Source: Chloroflexota bacterium (GTDB taxonomy: Bacteria; Chloroflexota; Chloroflexia; Thermomicrobiales; UBA6265). Taken from it: 6,324 nt of DNA. The DNA lies in NCBI GenBank assembly GCA_019348515.1, contig JAHWJF010000215.1, positions 1 through 6,324 on the forward strand. The letters are read 5' to 3'. A program made the position numbers and the translations under genes. Below the pieces are notes generated by a model. The model had not been told where the DNA came from. It worked only from the letters and a program-made list of their open reading frames with translations, and searched no databases. Shown in pieces: positions 1 to 5,163 of the stretch (the stretch's first letter is position 1; each line of letters starts with the position of its first letter).

Positions 1-118
1 CACCCCCCGCCCCCCCACACCCGCCCCCCCTCCGGCCCCCGCGCCCTCCCCGCCCCCCCCCCCCACCCGGCCCGCCGCCCCACCCGGACGAGCCCCCACA
101 CCACCGACCGCCCCCGTC
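1..118. other. C-rich low-complexity contig end
   Basis: This stretch is dominated by C runs (one of 12 or more C), with only two T residues in roughly the first 114 bases, and then changes abruptly to ordinary sequence near position 118. No coding frame, repeat unit or RNA fold explains it. On the opposite strand it would read as near-homopolymer G, which is the usual look of low-quality two-colour sequencing read ends that were built into a contig edge. A genuine G-quadruplex-forming tract downstream of the minus-strand gene is a less likely alternative. Confidence 0.7.
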
Positions 119-130
119 TTGCCGTGGGGA

Positions 131-556
131 CTAAAGGATGCCAGCTCGTCGACCCGAGAGCGCCAAGCCAATGGCGAGGACGGCATTCACGACCACTTTC
201 GCGTAGAAGTCGATCTCGCTCAAGCCGAGCAGCGGAATGTAGACGAGATCGGTCAGCGTCCACAAGCCATTCAAGAAGATCATCATCAGGAGAACGTCGC
301 GGGCTCGCTGTGGGGCACGCCACACCAGGTAGGCCCCGAAGACCAGCATCATATGCGCGGCGCCCTCCATAGCGATCTTCTCGATGTGTGGGCCGTCTGG
401 CTCACCGAGCACGATTTGGCGCGCGAAGAAGAGCATCGAAACGCCCCACAACAGGCCCAGAGCCACCTGCAACCCCAGCATGATGCGGAGGAACCGGAGG
501 TTGCCCCGCGGCACAGCACCTGAGTCAGACCGATCCTGCGCGAGCGCACCGCTCAT
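131..556 (-). CDS. Small four-helix membrane protein (BphX-like?)
   Basis: This is a 141-residue integral membrane protein of unknown function. A short polar N-terminus (1-20) is followed by four hydrophobic segments at about 24-44, 62-79, 87-109 and 117-134, and by a short basic tail (RR at 136-137). A conserved-looking acidic/His stretch (GEPDGPHIEK, 51-60) lies between helices 1 and 2. Size and helix layout recall small BphX-like/DoxX-like membrane proteins, but I do not recognise a diagnostic motif. The ATG at 556 is chosen because AGGAG (564-568) lies 7 bases upstream on the minus strand. It ends in TAG. It lies in the same direction as the channel gene upstream but is separated from it by 303 bases, so it probably has its own transcript. 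The gene is intact and reaches close to the C-rich contig end. Confidence 0.8.
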   Translation of the reverse strand: MSGALAQDRSDSGAVPRGNLRFLRIMLGLQVALGLLWGVSMLFFARQIVLGEPDGPHIEKIAMEGAAHMMLVFGAYLVWRAPQRARDVLLMMIFLNGLWTLTDLVYIPLLGLSEIDFYAKVVVNAVLAIGLALSGRRAGIL

Positions 557-859
557 ATCATTACTCCTGTCACCTGTTCGTCGCTTTGGCGAGATACCAC
601 CTCACGTGCGGACACCACCAGTTATCCCCGAACGCGACGATTTTCGGGCACGCGCTTTAGCCCTCAGGTGATGTGCGAGCCGTGCCGTTACGCGGCTTGC
701 CAAAACCCGAACGCACCCCGCTCCTCGTAATCGACGGCGGAAGCTCCGGAAATGTGGCGCCTTGCTTTCCAATGGCGCTATGTCGATCACGATCTCGCGT
801 TGCTCAGGACCGCCGCCAAAAGTCCGGACCGCCGATGGTGTGCTCGGGTCATGCAGGGA
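557..859. other. Intergenic gap without supported gene
   Basis: These 303 bases separate two minus-strand genes. The open frames present in it on both strands are Arg/Ser/Ala-rich and compositionally like GC-rich shadow frames, and none has a good ribosome binding site. I see a perfect 9-base direct repeat, GGACCGCCG at 807-815 and 826-834, and no convincing sigma-70 promoter or T-tailed terminator. It presumably holds the 3' end of the channel transcript and the promoter of the small membrane-protein gene. Confidence 0.6.
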
Positions 860-1843
860 TCACCCCGCATGCGGAGACGGCCCGCTGGGTGCAGCGGCGG
901 GTGCCGCAGTCTGCCTGGCGAGATGGTCATTGGGCACCGACGGGCTCGACGAGAGCGCCTGGTCGGTCTCGAGCCGGCGTATGGAATTCCCGGGCACCGC
1001 GAGGTGCTCGATCGCCTCTCGGAGGGCCGCCACATCCTGCCGCAATGCCGCCTGCTCCTTCTGGATAGCCGTCAAATGCTTGTCGAGCACCGGTCCGGTC
1101 CCCTCAGCCAGCGCCTTCTCTTCCGCTTGTCTGCCGATCAAATAACTGGCGATCGAGGCGGTAATGAAGCCGAACACGCTGACGGCGAAGACCCGCAGCA
1201 GGATGGCGATCACCCGCCCTTCAAGAGTCACCGCGTACTTCTCATTGTTGATGGTCGTGACCATCGCGGTCGCCCACCATAGGGCATCACCAAAGGTCTG
1301 GATTGTCGCTCCCTCCGCAGCACGATCGAAGAAGAGGACCCCGACTGCTCCGAGCAAAGTGGCCAAGATCGTCAGCGCGGCGACGTAGGCCAGCGTGCGG
1401 CCCGCGGTGATGCGCTGCAGCACCCGCATGCCGCGATTAGCGCCCCCGAGCAAACGGACCAGGCTGAGCGATCGCACGGCTCGGACTGCCTGCAAGGCCC
1501 GCAAGGGCCGCAGGAACGGCAGCGCCAATGACGCGGCGGAGAGCCAGTTGGCACGCAGGAAGGGGATCTTTTCCGGGGCGACCACGAGCCGCAGCAGGAA
1601 GTCCACCACGAACGCGGCCCAGATCGTCGTCAGGGCCCAATCGAGCCACACCCGATGCTCAGGCGAAAGGGTAATGCCGGAAAAGTCGATCACGAGGAGG
1701 GCGAGGAAGGCGAGTCCCAAGGCGACCATCACGGGTTCGAGCAGGTTCTGCAGGTGGCCGAGCAGCTCCCAGCGCTCGACTTGCTCGTCACGGTCCCCCG
1801 CCTCTCGCGTCGCGACCGGCTCAACGTGCTCGCGGTTTGACAT
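860..1843 (-). CDS. Voltage-gated-like cation channel, atypical pore
   Basis: This 327-residue protein has six-helix voltage-gated channel architecture. S1 is about 34-55, S2 66-88 and S3 99-111. An S4-like segment at 112-140 has arginines at 112, 115, 121, 124, 130, 137 and 140. S5 is about 150-172, the pore helix 183-196 and S6 210-237. A C-terminal charged coiled-coil-like segment (256-283) and a Ser/Pro/Ala tail follow. The position of the potassium filter (usually TVGYGD) reads TTINNEKY at 196-203, so potassium selectivity cannot be assumed. The pore-helix FGDALWWAT and the EGR before S6 are typical of bacterial ion-channel proteins. The ATG at 1843 is chosen over the frame's earlier ATG at 1966 because AAGGAG lies just upstream (1847-1852); the extra 41 residues are not protein-like. 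It ends with TGA. It is transcribed divergently from the DUF1469/DUF3618 pair. Confidence 0.88.
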   Translation of the reverse strand: MSNREHVEPVATREAGDRDEQVERWELLGHLQNLLEPVMVALGLAFLALLVIDFSGITLSPEHRVWLDWALTTIWAAFVVDFLLRLVVAPEKIPFLRANWLSAASLALPFLRPLRALQAVRAVRSLSLVRLLGGANRGMRVLQRITAGRTLAYVAALTILATLLGAVGVLFFDRAAEGATIQTFGDALWWATAMVTTINNEKYAVTLEGRVIAILLRVFAVSVFGFITASIASYLIGRQAEEKALAEGTGPVLDKHLTAIQKEQAALRQDVAALREAIEHLAVPGNSIRRLETDQALSSSPSVPNDHLARQTAAPAAAPSGPSPHAG

Positions 1844-1846
1844 CAG

Positions 1847-1856
1847 CTCCTTCCTT
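1847..1856 (-). promoter_or_regulatory. Ribosome binding site of the channel gene
   Basis: On the minus strand this reads AAGGAAGGAG and ends three bases before the ATG at 1843. A strong purine-rich site here decides the start in favour of M at 1843 rather than the longer frame beginning at 1966. The GGAAGG part gives the more usual spacing. Confidence 0.75.
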
Positions 1857-1868
1857 CCAGGCACACGG

Positions 1869-1886
1869 CTGTCCCTCGCGGGACAG
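1869..1886 (-). promoter_or_regulatory. Hairpin in the channel gene leader
   Basis: CTGTCCC (1869-1875) and GGGACAG (1880-1886) form a perfect 7-base-pair stem with a 4-base loop, extendable by two G-T pairs. It sits about 13 bases upstream of the ribosome binding site of the channel gene on the minus strand. It could be a leader structure or a repressor operator; no T-tract follows it, so a terminator role is unlikely. Confidence 0.45.
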
Positions 1887-1963
1887 TTACTGTGAGGAAT
1901 GCAGGGAGTGCGCCAAGCGGGCGTTGTGCTGGAAATACAGATCCTCGTCCGGGCGCCACCAAT

Positions 1964-2023
1964 CACTCGTGCGAATGCTGGAAGGGGTGGCTCCCACCGG
2001 TTTGGACCGGGCGTTCACGAGTG
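1964..2023. repeat. Nested inverted repeats, possible structured leader
   Basis: A perfect 8-base inverted repeat, CACTCGTG (1964-1971) and CACGAGTG (2016-2023), encloses two smaller ones: GGTGG/CCACC (1986-1990 and 1994-1998) and CCGGT/ACCGG (1997-2001 and 2006-2010). The two inner hairpins overlap at 1997-1998 and so are mutually exclusive. The element lies about 185 bases before the DUF1469 start. It does not match any riboswitch class I can recognise. Confidence 0.35.
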
Positions 2024-2207
2024 TACGGCCTCATTGTCGGCCCAGGCCGCATGGGCCGCGGTCACGAACTCCGCACTCCCCCATGGGCTGGGACGGATCT
2101 CCAAGGCTGCCCGACTCAGGATGTCCCGTGGAGCGCCCGAGGCACGAATTGTGCGGCATGCATTACGACGAGAGGGACGTTCTTTGCCCGGGTGCAAGGG
2201 GACAATG

Positions 2208-2618
2208 ATGGCCCACCACCGCGACGAGCGCTCCTTAGGGAACCTCGTCTCGGACCTCTCGCGGGAGATGACCACCTTGGTCCGTCAGGAGGTGCAGCTG
2301 GCCAAGGCCGAGTTGACCCAGAGCGCCACCGAAGCGGGCCGCAGGGTCGCCTCCCTGGTCGTCGGCGGAGCCGTCACCTATGCCGGAGTGCTCTTCCTGC
2401 TGTTGGCGGTGGTCCTCGGTCTCTGAGATGCCGGGCTCGAACCCTGGCTGGCCGCTCTCATCGGTGGTCTGATGGTGGTAGCGACTGGGGCCATCCTGGT
2501 CCTGCGCGCTCGCGAGTCTCTCAAGCCGGCCCATCTCGCACCATGGCGAACTGTCGAAACACTGAAGGAGGACCAGGAGTGGGCGAAAGACCAGATAGAG
2601 CAGATGCAGATTACGTAA
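2208..2618 (+). pseudogene. DUF1469 holin-like membrane protein, in-frame TGA
   Basis: This is a DUF1469 (putative actinobacterial holin-X / phage holin superfamily III) type protein. The reading frame is 136 codons long but has a TGA at 2424-2426 (codon 73). Residues 1-48 form an amphipathic cytosolic helix with the family-like pattern LVRQEVQLAKAEL (24-36). The first membrane helix is about 49-72, and the TGA falls exactly at the following loop. The same frame then continues with DAGLEPWLAAL, a second membrane helix (about 79-100), and a charged C-terminus ending at TAA (2616-2618). Length with the TGA read through is normal for the family. AAGGGG (2196-2201) lies 6 bases before the ATG at 2208; the adjacent ATG at 2205 is possible. 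As written, the product would be a 72-residue single-helix fragment. This could be a real nonsense mutation or a one-base error. It forms an operon with the overlapping downstream gene. Confidence 0.82.
2565..2571 (+). promoter_or_regulatory. Strong ribosome binding site, decides GTG start
   Basis: AAGGAGG lies seven bases before a GTG at 2579, inside the 3' end of the DUF1469 frame. No other in-frame start nearby (GTG 2630, ATG 2690) has a comparable site. It fixes the start of the DUF3618-cupin gene and implies translational coupling to the gene it overlaps. Confidence 0.8.
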
Positions 2619-3904
2619 GTACTTCACACGTGAGGACCGATGCAAATCCCGTGGTGGTCGCTGTCGACCTCGAACAGCGCCCTGAGGAGATGACCTCGAC
2701 GATCGGCACGACCCAGGACCGACTGGACCCGGAACGGCTCTCGCAACAAGCGGTCAGTACCGCCACCGAAGTCTCGGAGCAGGCGGTCACGGCCGCGACC
2801 GAGATCACCGAGCAGGCCAAAGACGCGGCCAAGGAGGTGGTCAGGTACGTCATCGACGAGGCCAGGGCCGCGATCAACGAGCTGACCGGCCAGGCCAAGA
2901 CCTCGGTGCGTGAGGCGACCATTGGGACGGTAGAGCAGACGGCGACACAGACGCGCGACATGACGCAGAGCGTGACGCGTGATCTCTGGAGCAAGATCCA
3001 GGAGAACCCGGTGCCGGCTGCACTGGCGGTGGCCGGACTTGGCTGGCTGTGGTTGAACCGTTCACGGGGATCCCGAGGATCTCAGCGCTCCAGTTCCAGC
3101 TACGCCCGCTATGGGCGTGATCAGGTGGGCATGTCTCCAGAGTGGCACGCTGGACCGTTCGGCGCCGGGGCGCCCGATTACGGCTCATACGGTAATCAGC
3201 CTGGGTATGGGTCTTACGGAACCCAGAGCGGGTACGGTTCGTACGAGCCCCAGACGGGATACGGTAGTGGGTACGGGTCGTACGGAACCGCCAGTGGCCG
3301 CTATGACCAATCCAGCGGCCAAGGTCAGCAGACGGGTCGCCAGATGCCGTACCAGGTGCAAGAGCAAGCCCGTCAGATGCCGCAGATGACGCAAGCGCAA
3401 GCCAGCCCGGTAACCGTCCAGCCTCTTGGCCTGGTGGCGATCCAGCCTGGCCTGACCGTCCCTGTAGTGCGAGTCACCCTGGCTCCGGGCACCGGTCTCC
3501 CCCCGCACACCAGCCCGGCTCTGGCCGTGGCTCAAGTCGAGTCCGGCCAGGTGAACTACCTGATCATCACGGGAACCGCCAACCGAGCCCGGCTCACGTT
3601 CCTGGTGCCGTCTCGGACACCGGAGGTGGCGATGGGTAGCGCGGTGGCGGGCGGGACACCGACGGCCGGGACGGTCCAAGCCTTTGCCATGGTTGACGAA
3701 GAGCTGGTCATCGTCGGGGACGAGACCCGGCTGGGTCCCGGCGAAGGGGTGGCCTTCGGCCCGGATGTCGTCCACACCTTCCGCAATCCCGGCACCGAGC
3801 CGGCCGTGCTGCTGCTGGTCGGGGAGTTCCCGCCTGACCAGCCGGCCCTCCGGTTCGTCGAGGGCGAAGCGGGGGCCACGGCCGCAGGAACACCTGTGTC
3901 CTAG
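2579..3904 (+). CDS. DUF3618-like / YGS-repeat / cupin fusion protein
   Basis: This 441-residue protein is one uninterrupted frame. Residues 30-54 resemble the DUF3618 signature (LEQ..EEM..TI...QDRLDPERL). They are followed by an amphipathic helical region (55-140) with near-repeats such as TATEVSEQAV/TAATEITEQA. A short membrane segment (about 144-159) ends in a basic stop-transfer stretch. Residues 200-239 are nonapeptide repeats of the GYGSYGxQx type and 243-281 are Gln-rich. Residues 283-428 form a cupin-like beta domain with GTGLPPHTSP (304-313) and GPDVVHTFRN (394-403). Only H310 and H399 of the usual metal ligands are present, so metal binding or enzymatic activity is doubtful. GTG at 2579 is chosen for its AAGGAGG site; it overlaps the DUF1469 frame by 40 bases. 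The frame stays open upstream, but that part shadows DUF1469. DUF1469 and DUF3618 genes are commonly adjacent; the repeat and cupin extension is unusual. Its function is unknown, probably at the inner membrane. Confidence 0.82.
   Translation: MGERPDRADADYVSTSHVRTDANPVVVAVDLEQRPEEMTSTIGTTQDRLDPERLSQQAVSTATEVSEQAVTAATEITEQAKDAAKEVVRYVIDEARAAINELTGQAKTSVREATIGTVEQTATQTRDMTQSVTRDLWSKIQENPVPAALAVAGLGWLWLNRSRGSRGSQRSSSSYARYGRDQVGMSPEWHAGPFGAGAPDYGSYGNQPGYGSYGTQSGYGSYEPQTGYGSGYGSYGTASGRYDQSSGQGQQTGRQMPYQVQEQARQMPQMTQAQASPVTVQPLGLVAIQPGLTVPVVRVTLAPGTGLPPHTSPALAVAQVESGQVNYLIITGTANRARLTFLVPSRTPEVAMGSAVAGGTPTAGTVQAFAMVDEELVIVGDETRLGPGEGVAFGPDVVHTFRNPGTEPAVLLLVGEFPPDQPALRFVEGEAGATAAGTPVS
3176..3295 (+). 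repeat. Nonapeptide Tyr/Gly/Ser coding repeats
   Basis: There are four 27-base units encoding DYGSYGNQP (3176-3202), GYGSYGTQS (3203-3229), GYGSYEPQT (3230-3256) and GYGSYGTAS (3269-3295), with an inserted GYGS (3257-3268) before the last. Serine and glycine codons differ between copies (TCA, TCT, TCG, AGT). The amino-acid pattern is therefore kept while the DNA has diverged, which argues against recent slippage. Confidence 0.85.
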
Positions 3905-3945
3905 GACGCCATGAGGACGACCGTCCCGACCCGACGATCACCGAT

Positions 3946-3978
3946 GCGACGCCCCGACCACCACGGTCCGGGCGTCGC
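3946..3978 (+). terminator. Hairpin downstream of the cupin gene
   Basis: GCGACGCCC (3946-3954) pairs perfectly with GGGCGTCGC (3970-3978). After one C-C mismatch, GACC (3956-3959) pairs with GGTC (3965-3968) around a 5-base loop. It begins 41 bases after the TAG stop. No T-tract follows, so if it terminates transcription it is of the T-less high-GC type, or it protects the 3' end. Confidence 0.5.
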
Positions 3979-4022
3979 TGTTGGCGCGAGGCGTCCGACA
4001 GTCTCTCCGACGTGCACTCGAT

Positions 4023-4056
4023 GCCGGCCGAAGGGGAATCATCCCCCTCGGCCGGC
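4023..4056 (+). terminator. 15-pair hairpin before the split membrane gene
   Basis: The arms at 4023-4037 and 4042-4056 pair at 14 of 15 positions (A4032-C4047 is the mismatch) around a 4-base ATCA loop. There is no T-tract. It is the second of two strong hairpins between the cupin gene and the GTG at 4084. It may end the upstream transcript or act in the leader of the downstream gene. Its presence argues against the possible ATG starts at 4012 and 4021, which would place it in coding sequence. Confidence 0.55.
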
Positions 4057-4083
4057 TCGACGTCGCGCGTGAGGAAAGACCCC

Positions 4084-4597
4084 GTGATACGCCACCGCAC
4101 GCGAGTCGTTCATGAGCTCTCCCACGTGCATCTCGTGCGGTCGTACCGGTTTCCACGATTCCTGCTGACCGTCTCCTTTATCGTGACGGTGCTCGGGCTG
4201 CGACTCATCACGCACGGCATTCGCGACGGCTGGCTCCCGGTCTTGCGCAATGTGCGGCTTGGTGATCTGCATATCCACCACTACGTCTGGGGTGTCCTGC
4301 TTCTGCTCGGGGTCGGCTATCTGTCCGTGTCCTACGCGCGTCCCCGGTGGCGGCACCTGTTGGCCAGTTGGCTATGGTGTTGGAGCCGCGCTCGTTCTGG
4401 ACGAACTGGCCCTGTGGTTGCACCTCGATGATGTCTACTGGGAACCGGAGGGAGAGATTAGTCTGGTGGTCGTCGTGCTCGTCGCGGCCTTCCTCATCGG
4501 CGTCCATGACCTGTTCCCGTTCGTGCGCGCGCTCGCTCAGCTGGGCGGGAGGGACACGCAGCAGGCCCGACCTGAGCCGGACCCGCAGGGGGACTAG
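4084..4597 (+). pseudogene. HxHH / LDExALWL membrane protein, frameshifted
   Basis: This is a membrane protein of a family I recognise by motif but cannot name. The first part (codons 1-94, to 4365) has a basic N-terminus, a hydrophobic helix at about 26-46, then GDLHIHHYVWG (60-70) and a second helix (about 68-84). At about 4366 the meaning moves to the +1 frame, reading VGYGVGAAL, then LDELALWLHLDDVYW (105-119), a third helix (about 125-141) and a Gln/Pro-rich tail, ending with TAG at 4595-4597. Removing one base near A4366 gives a continuous 170-residue protein. Unshifted, the first frame runs only to a TGA at 4429-4431 with an unrelated tail. GTG at 4084 is chosen because GAGGAAAG (4071-4078) precedes it; GTG 4069 and ATG 4021 or 4012 are alternatives. 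The cluster of His and acidic residues suggests metal or proton chemistry, but this is inference. Confidence 0.75.
4594..4597. other. CTAG shared by two convergent stop codons
   Basis: The palindrome CTAG provides TAG on the plus strand (4595-4597) for the HxHH membrane protein and TAG on the minus strand (4596-4594) for the YetF-like gene. The two genes therefore overlap by four bases with no room for a terminator between them. Confidence 0.85.
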
Positions 4598-5163
4598 TCG
4601 ATCTCGATCCGCACCGTCTGCACCCCGTCCTGGACCTCCACCTCGACGACCCGCGGCTCACGCTCCTCGGTCAGGATACTGATGTCACCACTGCGCTCGA
4701 GCCGGGCCTCCGCCACCTGTGCAGGATCCGCCATCTTGGCATTGGTGCGCAGGGCACTCTCCAGGTCGTTGGCACTGAGGTGACTCTTGCCCATCTGCTC
4801 CCAGAGGACCTGCCCGTCTTTGACCAGTGTGCGCGGGCTCCCCTTGATCAGGGTGCCGAACCGGCTCCAGCGGTACGACACCGCAGCAAAGGTCCAATGG
4901 AGCCCAACGAGGACGAACCCTGCCCCAAGAGTCGGGAAGAACGGAGCCGAGCCGTTGATGCCACGGCTGACGACCGAGCCCAAGATGATGCCGAGGATGA
5001 CATCGAAGGCGGTGTTCTTGCCGAGAAAGCGCTTCTCGCCGACCCGCACCATCATCAAAGCCGCGACATAGACGACCATGGCGCGCAGGGCCATCTGGCC
5101 CAATGTAAGCGACTCGGCCTCGAGCCCAAGCCAGGAACCCATCAGCTCTGGAAGGATGTGCAT
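4594..5163 (-). CDS. YetF / DUF421 family membrane protein
   Basis: This is a 189-residue YetF-type (DUF421) protein. Three membrane helices at about 22-41, 52-69 and 76-99 are followed by a cytosolic alpha/beta domain. Family features are the sequence GEKRFLGKNTAFD (42-54) leading into helix 2, the segment SVVSRGINGSAPFFPTL (63-79), and LIKGSPRTLVKDGQ (105-118) at the start of the soluble domain. Length is somewhat short but within the family range. ATG at 5163 is preferred (GGGAGAG just upstream); an ATG seven codons earlier is possible. The gene ends in TAG, whose complement lies in a CTAG shared with the convergent gene. YetF-like proteins have no well-established biochemical role in most species; some are linked to spore or envelope functions in Bacillus. 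It is divergent from the MscS gene. Confidence 0.92.
   Translation of the reverse strand: MHILPELMGSWLGLEAESLTLGQMALRAMVVYVAALMMVRVGEKRFLGKNTAFDVILGIILGSVVSRGINGSAPFFPTLGAGFVLVGLHWTFAAVSYRWSRFGTLIKGSPRTLVKDGQVLWEQMGKSHLSANDLESALRTNAKMADPAQVAEARLERSGDISILTEEREPRVVEVEVQDGVQTVRIEID

Larger units (their letters stand above)
1844..2204. other. Divergent intergenic region with inverted repeats
   Basis: This 361-base gap lies between the minus-strand channel gene and the plus-strand DUF1469 gene and should contain both promoters. I could not pick convincing -35/-10 boxes. It holds several inverted repeats: a 7-base perfect hairpin at 1869-1886, a nested group at 1964-2023, and GGCCCA/TGGGCC at 2039-2044 and 2052-2057. 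Open frames running through it have no ribosome binding site and biased GC-rich composition, so I do not call a gene here. Confidence 0.6.

Noticed and set aside
119..523. 134-codon plus-strand open frame
   Set aside because: It is antisense to the small membrane-protein gene, which has helices and a clean ribosome binding site.
602..790. 62-codon minus-strand open frame in the 557-859 gap
   Set aside because: It has Arg-rich composition, no ribosome binding site and no recognisable features.
752..1282. 176-codon plus-strand open frame
   Set aside because: It is antisense to the channel gene and has a His/Arg/Asp-rich composition typical of a shadow frame.
1395..1895. 166-codon plus-strand open frame
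   Set aside because: It is antisense to the channel gene, extremely Arg/Ser-rich, with no family resemblance.
1844..1966. N-terminal extension of the channel gene to ATG 1966
   Set aside because: It runs through the leader hairpin, is not protein-like, and lacks a ribosome binding site, whereas the ATG at 1843 has a strong one.
1980..2015. T-box-like sequence around GGGGTGGCTCCCACC
   Set aside because: It lacks the conserved T-box core and specifier arrangement, and the downstream gene is not an amino-acid or tRNA-synthetase gene.
2424..2426. TGA recoded as selenocysteine or tryptophan
   Set aside because: No selenocysteine insertion hairpin is evident just after it, and TGA serves as a normal stop for the channel gene (860-862).
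1892..2578. Upstream extension of the DUF3618-cupin frame by about 229 codons
   Set aside because: It overlaps the DUF1469 gene in another frame, has shadow-like Arg/Pro/Gly composition and no ribosome binding site; AAGGAGG-GTG at 2579 is far better.
2208..2618. Phage lysis cassette (holin)
   Set aside because: DUF1469 proteins are related to holins by fold family, but no endolysin or phage gene is nearby and the DUF3618 neighbour points to a chromosomal envelope pair.
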